A stretch of DNA of 64,000 nucleotides from DASUPK01 sp963843085 (GTDB lineage Bacteria > Actinomycetota > Thermoleophilia > Solirubrobacterales > 70-9), in contig CAWJJG010000010.1 in NCBI GenBank assembly GCA_963843085.1, forward strand, positions 248,001-312,000, read 5' to 3'. The translations under genes were made by a program, and so were the position numbers. Shown here piece by piece: positions 16,552 to 26,887 of this stretch. Under the pieces are notes generated by a model that saw only the letters and a program-made list of their open reading frames with translations, was not told the origin of the DNA and made no database searches. The first letter of the stretch is position 1, and every line of letters begins with the position of its first letter.

Positions 16552-17304
16552 TCACGCCGGCGATTCCTCGACCTCGCGCCGGCCGGCAGCGACGGTCTTC
16601 ATGTAGACGTCCTCCAGGGTGGCCGCGTCGAAGCGCTGCTTGAGGCCGGCGGCGGTGTCGCGGGCCATGATCTGTCCCTTGCCGATCAGCGCGATCTCCT
16701 CGCAGAGCGCCTCGGCCTCCTCGAGGTAGTGGGTGGTGAGGAGGATCGTGGTGCCGAGCTCGTGCAGGCGGCGGATGTAGCGCCAGAGTTCGTGGCGGAG
16801 CTCGAGGTCGACGCCGGCGGTCGGCTCGTCGAGGATCACCAGGCGCGGCTCGTGGAGCAGGGCGCGGGCGAGCAGCAGGCGGCGGCGCATCCCGCCGGAG
16901 AGCTTCGGGGCGCGGGTGTCGCGCTTCGCGCGCAGGTCGAAGACGTCGATCATCTCCTCGGCGCGCTGCCGGGCCGCGTCACCGTCCATCCCGTAGTAGC
17001 CGCCGTGGTAGACGAGGGTCTCGTGGACGGTCAGGAAGCGGTCGAGGTTCGGCTCCTGCTCGGCGACGCCGATCAGCCGCCGCGCCTCCAGGGAGTCGCC
17101 GGGATGGCCGAAGACCGAGATCTCGCCGTCGGTCAGCCGGATCAGGTTGCAGACGGCGGAGATCAGCGTGGTCTTGCCCGCGCCGTTCGGGCCGAGCAGG
17201 CCGAAGAAGCTGCCGGCCGGCACCTCGAGGTCGAGCGTGTCGAGCGCGAGGGTGCCGTCGTCGTAGCGCTTGGTCAGGCCGCAGAGCTGGAGGGCCGGGG
17301 TCAT
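16552..17304 (-). CDS. ABC transporter ATP-binding protein (ABC-2 exporter)
   Basis: 250 aa from ATG 17304; the 37 extra codons upstream are not homologous. Walker A GPNGAGKTT (about 35-43), Q-loop VAEQEP, signature LSGGMRRRL, Walker B RLVILDEPTAGVD, and H-loop TTHYLEEAE are all intact, so it is an active ATPase of the drug/lipid exporter (CcmA/DrrA-like) class. Its likely partner is the permease at 14953. Confidence 0.93.
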   Translation of the reverse strand: MTPALQLCGLTKRYDDGTLALDTLDLEVPAGSFFGLLGPNGAGKTTLISAVCNLIRLTDGEISVFGHPGDSLEARRLIGVAEQEPNLDRFLTVHETLVYHGGYYGMDGDAARQRAEEMIDVFDLRAKRDTRAPKLSGGMRRRLLLARALLHEPRLVILDEPTAGVDLELRHELWRYIRRLHELGTTILLTTHYLEEAEALCEEIALIGKGQIMARDTAAGLKQRFDAATLEDVYMKTVAAGRREVEESPA

Positions 17305-17347
17305 CCTGTCTATTGATAGCGACTGACCACCACCGCCAGGAGGAGAG

Positions 17348-17716
17348 ATGATCGAGAGGATCGACGACGTGCCCGCCGGTGTCATCGGGCTTCGCGCTTC
17401 GGGGAAGCTCACCAAGGACGACTACGTGAGCGTGCTGGAGCCGGCGCTGAAGGAGGCGACCGACTCGGGCGAGGCTCGGGTGCTCTTCGTCCTCCCCGAC
17501 TTCGACGGCCTCGAGCCCGGAGCCTGGATCGAGGACGTGAAGACCGGGCTCAAGGTCGAGATCACCAACCGCTCAGCCTGGAAGAAGCTCGCCTTCGTCA
17601 GCGGCGTCGATTGGGTTTCCAAATCCACGCGCCTGTTCACCTGGGCGATGCCGGGTGAGCTCAAGGTCTTCGAGATGGACGAGTTGGACAAGGCCAGGGA
17701 GTGGATCGCTACGTGA
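17348..17716 (+). CDS. SpoIIAA-like (STAS-fold) protein
   Basis: 122 aa, matching the SpoIIAA-like (PF11964) family: IERIDDVPAGVIGLRASGKLTKDDY at the start, VLPDFDGLEPGAWIEDVKTGL in the middle and FTWAMPGELKVFEMDELDKAREWI at the end. An AGGAGGAGAG site precedes ATG 17348. Members are small soluble proteins of uncertain function, structurally like anti-sigma-factor antagonists; no kinase partner is adjacent. Divergent from the ABC ATPase, 43 bp apart. Confidence 0.88.
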   Translation: MIERIDDVPAGVIGLRASGKLTKDDYVSVLEPALKEATDSGEARVLFVLPDFDGLEPGAWIEDVKTGLKVEITNRSAWKKLAFVSGVDWVSKSTRLFTWAMPGELKVFEMDELDKAREWIAT

Positions 17717-17776
17717 CGTAGGTGTGGCGCGCCCCCGGACGGGTATAGGGCGGGCAGCGAAGGAAGGGGCGAGAGT

Positions 17777-18007
17777 ATGAACGGATCTGGGTGGACCGGT
17801 ACCGGCTTGGCGGCCAAGGCTGCTGCCGACGGCGATCAGGCGACGGCGGACCCGATCGTCGCCGACGCCGCGGGGCGCGTGGAGCTCGAGTTGAAGCGCC
17901 TGCCGGACCGCTGCGACACGCGCATCGCGCGAGCCTGCGGAACGGACGTGTGGGTCGTGCGAGAAGTTCGCGAGCGCCTCGGGGCCTATCCGACGCGCCC
18001 GGCCTGA
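17777..18007 (+). CDS. Small hypothetical protein
   Basis: 76 aa, acidic-then-basic, with two Cys (RCDTRIARACG) and no membrane segment. AAGGAAGGGG ends 7 nt before ATG 17777, and TATAGG at 17744-17749 could be a -10. Family not recognised. The 28-49 nt gap to the flavin monooxygenase suggests one transcript. Codon use is ordinary for the window, but the small size leaves doubt. Confidence 0.45.
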   Translation: MNGSGWTGTGLAAKAAADGDQATADPIVADAAGRVELELKRLPDRCDTRIARACGTDVWVVREVRERLGAYPTRPA

Positions 18008-18056
18008 ACCATTCCGAGCAAACGGGGGGTATCCGGTTACGCGTACTGAGCACTCG

Positions 18057-19534
<1,478 letters not shown>

Positions 19535-19538
<4 letters not shown>

Positions 19539-20782
19539 GATGCCGGGTCGGCTTGGGGGGCCTGCTCGTCGCGATCGCGTTGTCCGCGCTCCCGGCGACC
19601 ACAAGCGCGGCCACGATCGGCTTCACCTCCACCGGCTCCATGAACGTCGGGCGGGAGGGACCGGCCGGCGCGGAGCTCCCCGACGGCAAGGTCCTCGTCG
19701 TCGGCGGGTCGGGTCTGAGGACCTCCGAGATCTATGACCCCGCCACCGGCAAGTTCAGCTCGGCCGGAATCGGCCTGATGCTGGCGCCCCGGACCTTCCC
19801 GGTCGCCGTGACCCTCAAGGATGGGCGTGTCCTCGTGGCCGGCGGAGGAGACGAGCAGACCGCAGAGATCTTTGACCCCGCGAGCAAGACCTTCTCGCAG
19901 GTGGCCTCGATGGGCGACCCCCGAGCGGGGGCCGCCGGCGCTCTGCTTCCCGACGGGCGGGTCCTGGTCGCGGGCGGGTACAACGGCTCGACCTACCTCC
20001 AGACGGCGGAGATCTACAACCCGACTACGAACAGCTGGAGCCCGACGAGCTCGATGGGAATCAACCGCAACGCCACGGCGGGGGCAAGCCTGGCCGACGG
20101 ACGCGCGCTGATCGTCGGGGGAACCAGCCTGAGCGCTCCCCTGGCCACCACGGAGACCTTCAATCCCGCCACGAGCACCTTCAGCGGCGTCGGCTCGATG
20201 GGCACGGCGCGCATCAGCCCGTCGGTCGCGCCCCTTCCGGACGGGCGGGTACTCGTCGCGGGCGGTCAGGACATCAACGGACAGGTGGCGAGCGCCGAGC
20301 TCTTCGACCCGAAGACCAACGCGTTCAGCGGCGCCGGGATCGGATCCCTGCCGTCGCCCCGCGACGATGCGGCCACGGCCACCCTGCCCACGGGGCAGGT
20401 GCTGATCGCGGGCGGAGCGGGCCCGGGCCTTGACAACAAGAGCGCCCTCCTCTTCGGGGCTCCGGACAACTTCACCACCAGGGTCAAGGGCCGGAAGCTG
20501 ATCGTCACCGTCGCCGCGGCGGGCACCGTCTCGGTTGCCGGCGTCTCCGGTGCGTCCGGCGCCTCGGCGGCGAAGAAGTCGAAGGGTCCCTTGCGGCCCT
20601 CGCGTGGATCCGGCGGTCCGGGCCTGATCAAGGTGAAGCTCAAGCTCACCAAGCGCGCGGCGTCAAAGCTCGTCCGCAAGCGCAAGCTCAAGCTCCGGGG
20701 GGCGATCACCTTCAGCCCGGACGGGGGCATCGCGCGCACGGAGACACAGAAGTTGAAGCTGAAGCTCAAGCGCCACGCCTAG
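19535..20782 (+). CDS. Secreted kelch-repeat protein (copy 2)
   Basis: 415 aa from ATG 19535, which has a signal peptide (MRCRVGLGGLLVAIALSALP...SAA); the longer upstream frame does not. About six kelch blades (LPDGRVLVAGGYNGSTYLQTAEIYNPTTN). The C-terminal region runs RVKGRKLIVTVA, a Ser/Ala/Lys linker, LRPSRGSGGPGLIKVKLKL, then a basic beta domain ending KLKLKLKRHA, matching copy 1 at 6769. Extracellular or wall-bound. Oddly joined by a 4-nt overlap to a cytosolic monooxygenase gene. Confidence 0.85.
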
Positions 20783-21369
20783 GGCGCGCGGATCTCGCCT
20801 TCGACGAAGAGCTTCGTCGTCGCCACCTTCCAGCGCTCCACCTGGCGCTCGGTCAGGAACGGCTTGCGGAGCTGGCGGCTCACGCCGGGCTCCATGATCA
20901 CCGTGCCGAGGTTGATCAACACGGTGTGGAGCGCGGCCCAGTCAAGGTCCAGGTCCTCTCGCAGAATCCCCCGCTTCTGGAGCTCCGCCAGCTGGTCGCG
21001 GCAGAGCTGGGTGAGGGTGTCGAAGATCGCCATCGCGGCCGGGTCGCTCTCCGACACGCCGCGGGCGACGTAGCGCAGCGCGACGAAGTTCTCGGCGACC
21101 AGCCGGGTGAGCCGCTCGGCGAGGTCGTCGATCACGTCTCCGTCGAACTCGTGGAGGCCGAGCGCCCCGCGAGCGATCTCCTTGACGTGCTCATCCACGG
21201 CCCCGCGCAGAGCGGCCTTCGAGGGGAAGTAGTGCTGGACGAGGCCGGGGGAGACCCCGGCCGCGGAAGCCACGTCGCGGATCGAGGTGGCCGCGACGCC
21301 GTCCAGGGCGAAGCCCTCGAGCGCGGCCTCGATGATCCGCTCCTGGGTCTCGGGTGCGGCGACCGCCAT
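20779..21369 (-). CDS. TetR-family transcriptional regulator
   Basis: 196 aa. N-terminal HTH ERIIEAALEGFALDGVAATSIRDVASAAGVSPGLVQHYFPSKAAL (residues about 10-55), then an all-helical ligand domain. It diverges from the hydrolase gene at 21435 across 65 bp with two palindromes, so it probably represses itself and the hydrolase. The ligand is unknown. Confidence 0.93.
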   Translation of the reverse strand: MAVAAPETQERIIEAALEGFALDGVAATSIRDVASAAGVSPGLVQHYFPSKAALRGAVDEHVKEIARGALGLHEFDGDVIDDLAERLTRLVAENFVALRYVARGVSESDPAAMAIFDTLTQLCRDQLAELQKRGILREDLDLDWAALHTVLINLGTVIMEPGVSRQLRKPFLTERQVERWKVATTKLFVEGEIRAP

Positions 21370-21375
21370 ACGCCC

Positions 21376-21401
21376 GTATCGTAGATGCGATACAACTGTA
21401 T
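21376..21401. promoter_or_regulatory. Candidate TetR operators in the divergent region
   Basis: Two overlapping palindromes: GTATCG-6 nt-CGATAC (21376-21393) and ATACA-AC-TGTAT (21390-21401). Both lie between the divergent TetR and hydrolase starts, where a TetR dimer would block both promoters. Confidence 0.5.
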
Positions 21402-21434
21402 TGCCAGCATCGTCGTTCGAACAGGAGGAGTTTC

Positions 21435-22376
21435 ATGGCAGCCACGCGCACCCAGACCAAGGCCACCGAGGAGAGATCGGCGGAGGGGCGCCAGAAGGTC
21501 CACTTCCGCTCCGGCGAGGACCTCTGCGCGGCGTGGTTCTACCCCGGCACGAACGGGGCGTGCGTGGTCATGGCGGGTGGCCTGGCTGTCGCCAAGGAGC
21601 CGGGCACCGACCGCTTCGCCGAGCGGTTCAACCGGGACGGGTTCTCGGTCCTCGCCTTCGACTTCCGGCGGCTGGGCGAGAGCGGCGGCAACCCCCGGCA
21701 GGTCGTCCGGGTCGGCGACCAGCAGGAGGACTTCCTCGCCGCCGTCGATTTCGCGCGCACGCTTGACGGCGTCGATCCGGCCAAGGTCGCGATCTGGGGC
21801 TTCTCGCTCTCCGGCGGTCACGTCTTCCCGGTCGCCGCTCGCGATTCGCAGCTGGGCGCGGCGATCGCGGTGTCCGCCCTGGCCGACGGCCCCGCCTCGG
21901 CACCCAATGGATTTCGCCACACGACGCCCCTCTCCTCACTGCGCCTGCTCAGCCGGGGCGGGCTCGATGCGATCGGCGCGTTGGTCGGCCGCGACCCGCT
22001 GCTCGTCCCGCTCGCGGGGGAAAAGGGAACCGTGGCGGCGCTCACGACCCCTGACTCGATGAACGGACCCACGGCGCTCAATCCCGGCAACCGCTACCCA
22101 GATTGGCAGCAGGAGGTGGCGACGCGCTCCGCCCTGCGAATCGGCTTCTACCGGCCCGGTCGCTACGCGCCACGGGTCGAGTGCCCGTTGCTGGCGCTCG
22201 TGGCCGAGCAGGACGGCGTGGCGACGCCGAAGCCCTTCATCCAAGCCGGCGAACGCGCGCCGCGGGGTGAGGTCGCCCGCATTCCCGGCGGCCACTACGC
22301 GCCGATGATGGAGGGCCACGAGCTGGCGGTCGAGGTCCAGCTCGACTTCCTGCGCCGTCACCTGCTCGACGAGTGA
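21435..22376 (+). CDS. Alpha/beta hydrolase (dienelactone hydrolase/acetyl-xylan-esterase-like)
   Basis: 313 aa from ATG 21435, preceded by AGGAGGAG. Elements: CVVMAGGLAVAKEPG oxyanion region, FDFRRLGESGG, nucleophile elbow WGFSLSGGH (Ser about 119), Asp in LALVAEQDGVATP, and His in GGHYAPMMEG. This is the two-step family that includes fermentation/respiration switch and DLH-like enzymes acting on ester or thioester substrates. Controlled by the adjacent divergent TetR, by inference. Confidence 0.88.
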   Translation: MAATRTQTKATEERSAEGRQKVHFRSGEDLCAAWFYPGTNGACVVMAGGLAVAKEPGTDRFAERFNRDGFSVLAFDFRRLGESGGNPRQVVRVGDQQEDFLAAVDFARTLDGVDPAKVAIWGFSLSGGHVFPVAARDSQLGAAIAVSALADGPASAPNGFRHTTPLSSLRLLSRGGLDAIGALVGRDPLLVPLAGEKGTVAALTTPDSMNGPTALNPGNRYPDWQQEVATRSALRIGFYRPGRYAPRVECPLLALVAEQDGVATPKPFIQAGERAPRGEVARIPGGHYAPMMEGHELAVEVQLDFLRRHLLDE

Positions 22377-22393
22377 GGCGGCGCCCGCCGGAG

Positions 22394-22399
22394 TAGGGT
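22394..22399 (+). promoter_or_regulatory. Leaderless-type -10 box (TAGGGT)
   Basis: TAGGGT ends 6 nt before ATG 22406; no Shine-Dalgarno. Confidence 0.5.
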
Positions 22400-22405
22400 G
22401 GGCCG

Positions 22406-24010
22406 ATGGAGGTAGGAAGCCTCCTCGGCCGAGTTGGACTGCCCGCCCCGGTCGCGGAGCTAGCCGCGCGCGACTGGGATGCGGTCGTCATCGGCGGTGG
22501 ACACAACGGGCTGACCGCGGCCGCGTATCTCGCGCGAGCCGGACAGTCGGTGCTGGTTCTCGAGAGGCACGACCGGCTCGGCGGCGCCTGCACGCTCGAG
22601 CAGCCCTTCTCGGACGAGCGGTTCCTGGTCAGCCCCTGCGCGTACGTGGTCGGCCTGCTCGACCGGCTGGTGATCGACGAGCTCGACCTGCCCGCCCACG
22701 GCTACCGTGTCACTCCGGCGAATCCGAACCTCTGGTGCCCGTTCGGTGACGGAACCTCGTTCGCCCAGTTTCTCGACGACCGGGACACGGAGGCCCACAT
22801 GCGGGCCAACGGCTTCTCGGACCGGGACATCAGGGGAGCCCTCGCCTACGAGGAGACCTTCGACAGGATCCGGCGCCTGCTCCGCGGAGGGCCGGGCGGC
22901 GATCTCTGGCGCGGGCCGTCGCCGAGCCGTGAGCGGATCGAGGAGATCCTCGGCGACGACGAGCTGATCTCGATCGTCTTCGAGGAGCCGATCGCGGACA
23001 CGCTCGCGCGCTACGTCTCCGACGAGCGCCTCATTGACGCCCTCTTCGGCCAGGGGGTGATCGGCGAGTGGGCCGGGCCCCGCGACCCGGGCACCGCCTC
23101 CGTCCACCTGATGCACGGCATGGGGGAGGTCGAGGGGCACGGCGGCTGCTGGGGCTACGTGGATGGCGGAATGGGCCAGGTCTCCTTCGCGATCGCCGAT
23201 GCGGCACGGGATGCCGGGGCGGTGCTCGCCGCCGGCGTCCGGGTCGCGCGGATCGCGCCTGGGGAGGGTGTGGAGCTCGAGTCCGGAGAGCTGATCCGGG
23301 CCCGGACCGTGATCAGCAACGCCGACCCGAAGCGGATGCTCGGCATGCTGCCGGCGGACGCGGTGCCTGCGCGGTATCGCGAGCGGCTCGAGGCCTGGGA
23401 GGTGCGCTCGCCGACGGTCAAGGTGAACGCTGCGCTCAGCGAGCTGCCGGCATTCACCGCCGCCGGGTCGATCGAGCCGCACCGGGCGATGGTCACGGTC
23501 ACACACGGGGTCGACGCGGCGCAGGAGGCGTTCGAGGCCGCGAAGCGCGGTGAGCCGCGCATCGCCTGGGCAGAGCTCTACTTCCAGACGGCATACGACC
23601 CGAGCGTGGCGCCCTCCGGCGCCCACGTGATGAGCGTCTTCGCCCAGTACGCGCCGTACGAGCTCGCGGAGGGAGACTGGGACTCGCGGCGCGAGGAGAT
23701 CGGCGAGCAGGCGATCGACCTGATCGAGGCCTATGCGCCCGGATTGCGCGGCCGCATCATCGAGACGGAGGTGCTGGGCCCGCCCGACGTCGAGGAGCGG
23801 ATCGGGCTCACCGGAGGCAACATCTTCCAGGGCGAGACCCTTCCGGACCAGATGTGGGACCGGCGGCTCGAGGCGCGGACGCCGGTCGACGGGCTCTACC
23901 TCTGCGGCGCGGCGACGCACCCGGCCGGATCGGTGATTGCGCTGAACGGGCGAAACGCGGCAATGGCCGTGCTGGAGGACGCGGGCGTATCCACGCCGGT
24001 CGCCGGGTAG
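22406..24010 (+). CDS. Phytoene-desaturase-like FAD oxidoreductase (PYROXD2/CrtI-like)
   Basis: 534 aa. Rossmann FAD motif VVIGGGHNGLTAAAYLARAG with ERHDRLGGAC, the mid-domain GYVDGGMGQVSFAIADAARDAG and the C-terminal FAD motif LYLCGAATHPAGSVIALNGRNAAMAVL. This puts it in the broad carotenoid-desaturase-like family, nearer PYROXD2 than true CrtI. No carotenoid genes (crtE, crtB) are near, so a carotenoid role is unsupported. It is followed after 10 nt by NDH-2, but each gene has its own -10 box. Confidence 0.88.
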   Translation: MEVGSLLGRVGLPAPVAELAARDWDAVVIGGGHNGLTAAAYLARAGQSVLVLERHDRLGGACTLEQPFSDERFLVSPCAYVVGLLDRLVIDELDLPAHGYRVTPANPNLWCPFGDGTSFAQFLDDRDTEAHMRANGFSDRDIRGALAYEETFDRIRRLLRGGPGGDLWRGPSPSRERIEEILGDDELISIVFEEPIADTLARYVSDERLIDALFGQGVIGEWAGPRDPGTASVHLMHGMGEVEGHGGCWGYVDGGMGQVSFAIADAARDAGAVLAAGVRVARIAPGEGVELESGELIRARTVISNADPKRMLGMLPADAVPARYRERLEAWEVRSPTVKVNAALSELPAFTAAGSIEPHRAMVTVTHGVDAAQEAFEAAKRGEPRIAWAELYFQTAYDPSVAPSGAHVMSVFAQYAPYELAEGDWDSRREEIGEQAIDLIEAYAPGLRGRIIETEVLGPPDVEERIGLTGGNIFQGETLPDQMWDRRLEARTPVDGLYLCGAATHPAGSVIALNGRNAAMAVLEDAGVSTPVAG

Positions 24011-24013
24011 CGT
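24008..24013 (+). promoter_or_regulatory. Leaderless-type -10 box (TAGCGT)
   Basis: TAGCGT, which includes the TAG stop of the previous gene, ends 7 nt before GTG 24021. Confidence 0.45.
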
Positions 24014-24020
24014 CCCGGGA

Positions 24021-25349
24021 GTGCCGGAAGCTCAACATCAGGTCGTGGTGATCGGCGGGGGCTTCGGCGGCCTGCAGGCCGTGCAGAAGCTTTCCCGCAT
24101 GCCGGTCGAGGTGACCCTGATCGACCGCCGGAACTTCCACCTCTTCCAGCCGCTCACCTACCAGGTGGCGACTGGGTCGCTCTCGCCCGAGGAGGTCGCC
24201 TATCCGCTGCGGGCGATGTTCAAGCGGCGGCAGAACGTGCGGGTCCTGCTAGGAGAGGTGCGCGAGTTCGACCTCGAGGGCAGGACCGTCCAGGTCGAGC
24301 CCGGCGCCGGAGAGGGCGGCCCGCTCACGATTCCATACGACACGCTGGTCGCCGCTGGCGGCTCCCGCTATTCGTACTTCGGGCACGACGAGTGGTCCGA
24401 GTACGCCCACGAGGTGAAGTCGCTCGAGAGCGCGCTCCACGTGCGCGCGCAGATCCTGAGCGCCTTCGAGGCGGCCGAGCTGGAGACCGACCCGGAGCGG
24501 AGGCGCGCCTGGCTGACCTTCGTGGTGGTCGGCGCCGGGCCTACGGGGGCGGAGATGGCGGGTCAGATCGGCGAGCTCGCCCGCGACACGCTGCGCAGTG
24601 ACTTCCGGCTGATGGATCCCAGGGAGTCCCGGGTGCTGCTCGTCGAGATGGCGGATCGCGTGCTCACCAGCTTCCCCCCGGCGCTCTCGGAGAAGGCGAC
24701 GCGCTCGCTCGAGAACCTGGGGGTGACCCCGCTCCTTCAGCACACCGTCGTCGACATCGACGAGGACAGCGTCACGGTCGAGGCACACGGTGGGGAGAGC
24801 GAGCACATCCCGGCGCAGACCGTGATCTGGGCGGCCGGCGTGACGGCCTCCTCACTCGCCCGCCGGCTCGGAGAGGCCACCGGCGCGGAGGTGGATCGGG
24901 CCGGACGAGTCTCGGTCGCTCCGGACCTAACCCTGCCGGGGCATCCCGAGATCTTCGCCCTGGGGGACATGGTCCGGGTGCTCGACGAGAACGGGGAAGC
25001 CCAGCCGCTGCTCGGGGTCGCGCCGGTCGCGATGCAGGAGGGCCGGTACGTCGCCAAGGTCGTGCGCGCTCGGCTACGCGGCCGCGAGCACGAGCCGTTT
25101 CGCTATCAGGACAAGGGCAACGTCGCGACGATCGGGCGCTCGCGCGCTGTCGCCGACGTCAAGGGCCTGAAGGTCAGCGGCTTCCCGGCCTGGATCCTGT
25201 GGCTGCTGATCCACATCTGGTACCTGATCGGGTTCCAGAACCGGCTCCTGGTGCTGATCCGCTGGTCGTTCAGCTTCTTCACCCGCGGCCGGGGCGGCCG
25301 CGTGATCGAGCAGTGGGAGGAGCAGGGAGCCGCCCGGTCGCCCTCATAG
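24021..25349 (+). CDS. ndh: Type II NADH dehydrogenase (NDH-2)
   Basis: 442 aa from GTG 24021. FAD motif VVVIGGGFGGLQAV, NADH motif FVVVGAGPTGAEMAG, and the family hallmark NFHLFQPLTYQVATGSLSPEEVAYPLR. The FAD/quinone segment APVAMQEGRYVAK is present. The C-terminus has the amphipathic/hydrophobic membrane anchor (AWILWLLIHIWYLIGF) of NDH-2. It passes electrons from NADH to the quinone pool without proton pumping, feeding the bcc-caa3 chain encoded at 42.9-50 kb. Confidence 0.92.
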   Translation: MPEAQHQVVVIGGGFGGLQAVQKLSRMPVEVTLIDRRNFHLFQPLTYQVATGSLSPEEVAYPLRAMFKRRQNVRVLLGEVREFDLEGRTVQVEPGAGEGGPLTIPYDTLVAAGGSRYSYFGHDEWSEYAHEVKSLESALHVRAQILSAFEAAELETDPERRRAWLTFVVVGAGPTGAEMAGQIGELARDTLRSDFRLMDPRESRVLLVEMADRVLTSFPPALSEKATRSLENLGVTPLLQHTVVDIDEDSVTVEAHGGESEHIPAQTVIWAAGVTASSLARRLGEATGAEVDRAGRVSVAPDLTLPGHPEIFALGDMVRVLDENGEAQPLLGVAPVAMQEGRYVAKVVRARLRGREHEPFRYQDKGNVATIGRSRAVADVKGLKVSGFPAWILWLLIHIWYLIGFQNRLLVLIRWSFSFFTRGRGGRVIEQWEEQGAARSPS

Positions 25350-25352
25350 GCT
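25347..25352 (+). promoter_or_regulatory. Leaderless-type -10 box (TAGGCT)
   Basis: TAGGCT overlaps the TAG stop of the NDH-2 gene and ends 7 nt before ATG 25360. Confidence 0.45.
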
Positions 25353-25359
25353 GCGCCAC

Positions 25360-26211
25360 ATGGCGGTGATCCTCGCCTTCGGCTCCGCGGCGGTGTTCGC
25401 GCTCGGCACCGTCCTGCAGCAGCGGGTGGTGATGGATGCGCCGGAGGCGAGGGAGGCGAGCGCCGGCATCCTCTTCCGGCTCGTCCAGCACCCGGTCTGG
25501 CTCGGCGGGATCGCCGCGTACGGAATCGCGTTCGGTCTGCAGGCGGCCGCACTCGGCGACGGCCGCCTCGTCGTGGTGCAGCCGATCCTCGCCACGACGA
25601 TCGTCTTCGCCCTGCCGCTCGGGGTCTGGCTCTCGTCGCAGCGGATCACGCGCCGGGACGTGATCGCCGCGATCGTCGTCACCGCCGGGCTGGCGCTCTT
25701 CCTGTTGCTCGCCGACCCCTCCGGCGGCAAGGACGACGCCCCGATCGGCCAGTGGGTGGTCGCGGGCGCGGTCGTCATCGGCCTTGCGGCAGGCCTGCTG
25801 GTTGCGGGGCTCTCGCGGATGGGCGCGCTTCGCGCCGCGCTGCTCGGCACCGCATCGGGCCTGCTGTTCGGCCTGGTCTCGGCCCTCACCAAGGGCGCCG
25901 TCGAGATCTTTCAGGACGACGGCGTGGAGGTGCTCGCGAACTGGCACCTCTACGCGCTGATCGCCGTCGGCTTCGCCGGGATGACGATCACCCAGCTCTC
26001 GCTGCAGACGGGGATCCTGCCGCCGGCGGTCGCGACGAGCTCCATCTTCAACCCGGCGGCCAGCGTCGTGCTCGGCCTGACGCTCTTCGACGAGCAGGTG
26101 CACCACTCAACGCCAGGGCGGATCGGGGCCGCCCTGGCGCTGGTGGCTATGTTCGGCGGGATCGCCGCGCTCGCCCTGGGGCAGCGCGATGCGCCGGTCA
26201 GCCCCCTGTGA
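25360..26211 (+). CDS. DMT-superfamily transporter
   Basis: 283 aa, nine to ten membrane helices in two repeats typical of the drug/metabolite (EamA/NIPA-like) fold: AVILAFGSAAVFALGTVLQQR, ALGDGRLVVVQPILATTIVFALPLG, then GFAGMTITQLSLQTGILPPAVATSSIFNPAASVVLG. The substrate is unknown. The 3' end overlaps the convergent gene at 26198 by 14 bp. Confidence 0.85.
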   Translation: MAVILAFGSAAVFALGTVLQQRVVMDAPEAREASAGILFRLVQHPVWLGGIAAYGIAFGLQAAALGDGRLVVVQPILATTIVFALPLGVWLSSQRITRRDVIAAIVVTAGLALFLLLADPSGGKDDAPIGQWVVAGAVVIGLAAGLLVAGLSRMGALRAALLGTASGLLFGLVSALTKGAVEIFQDDGVEVLANWHLYALIAVGFAGMTITQLSLQTGILPPAVATSSIFNPAASVVLGLTLFDEQVHHSTPGRIGAALALVAMFGGIAALALGQRDAPVSPL

Positions 26212-26818
26212 CCGTCCCGATCAGCGAGCACTGGCCTGTCGCCGAGAACTGGTTCGCGAGGAAGGTCGCGCTGACCTCCGGCGAGCCGCTCGGCCCGTGT
26301 CCGTAGGTCAGGTCGCCCTCGTAGTCGTCGAGCGGCCCACCCTGGTGCTCACCGACGTTGAAGACGTCGTCCACCCCGGGGCTGCCGGGAGGGCTCAGTC
26401 CGATGATGCTGTTGTTGGTGTCGGTGGTCGCATCGACGATCACCCCGGTGTCCGGCCCGGCCGGGCAACTGGCCTTGACGGTGAGCCCGGCAAGCGTGAA
26501 CAGGGTCTGCTCGGCGGAGTTCGCCGGCGCCCGGTAGCTGACCTGGATCACCTGGCTGCCGTTCACCTTGCTCGAGTTGGGCACGGTGCCGAGGGTCGAC
26601 TCGTTGATCTGCTGTCCGGTCAGCGAGTCGTTCTGGGTCTTGAAACCGGTCACTGCCCCGGCGTGGAGCTGCTTCGTCCTGACGGCACCCTTCTTGATCT
26701 GGTTGGTGCCGACCCTGTGCTTCGCGACCGCGTAGGCGCCGCCTCCCAGGGCGACGAAGAGCGCGATCGACGCGATCACGTTCGCGTAGCTGAGATGACC
26801 TCTGACCTTCGTGAGCAT
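26198..26818 (-). CDS. Membrane-anchored hypothetical protein (Thermoleophilia-type family)
   Basis: 206 aa. LSYANVIASIALFVALGGGAYA forms one N-terminal membrane segment; the sequence VGTNQIKKGAVRTKQLHAGAVTG... that follows recurs in many Solirubrobacterales proteins. A beta-rich outer domain carries one Cys. A strong AAGGAGAG site precedes ATG 26818, with a TAGGGT box further upstream. Extracytoplasmic; function unknown. Confidence 0.8.
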   Translation of the reverse strand: MLTKVRGHLSYANVIASIALFVALGGGAYAVAKHRVGTNQIKKGAVRTKQLHAGAVTGFKTQNDSLTGQQINESTLGTVPNSSKVNGSQVIQVSYRAPANSAEQTLFTLAGLTVKASCPAGPDTGVIVDATTDTNNSIIGLSPPGSPGVDDVFNVGEHQGGPLDDYEGDLTYGHGPSGSPEVSATFLANQFSATGQCSLIGTVTGG

Positions 26819-26887
26819 TCTCTCTCCTTTGCCCCCCTACTGGCTTGCGCCTACCCTACGCCCCCCGGCGCCCGCCGACAGGAGCCG

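Noticed and set aside
22460..23920. 486-codon open frame on the minus strand
   Set aside because: Shadow of the phytoene-desaturase-like gene; composition is Arg/His-rich without motifs.
22406..25349. Carotenoid biosynthesis cluster
   Set aside because: Only one desaturase-like gene is present, nearer PYROXD2 than CrtI, and no crtE, crtB or cyclase gene is nearby.
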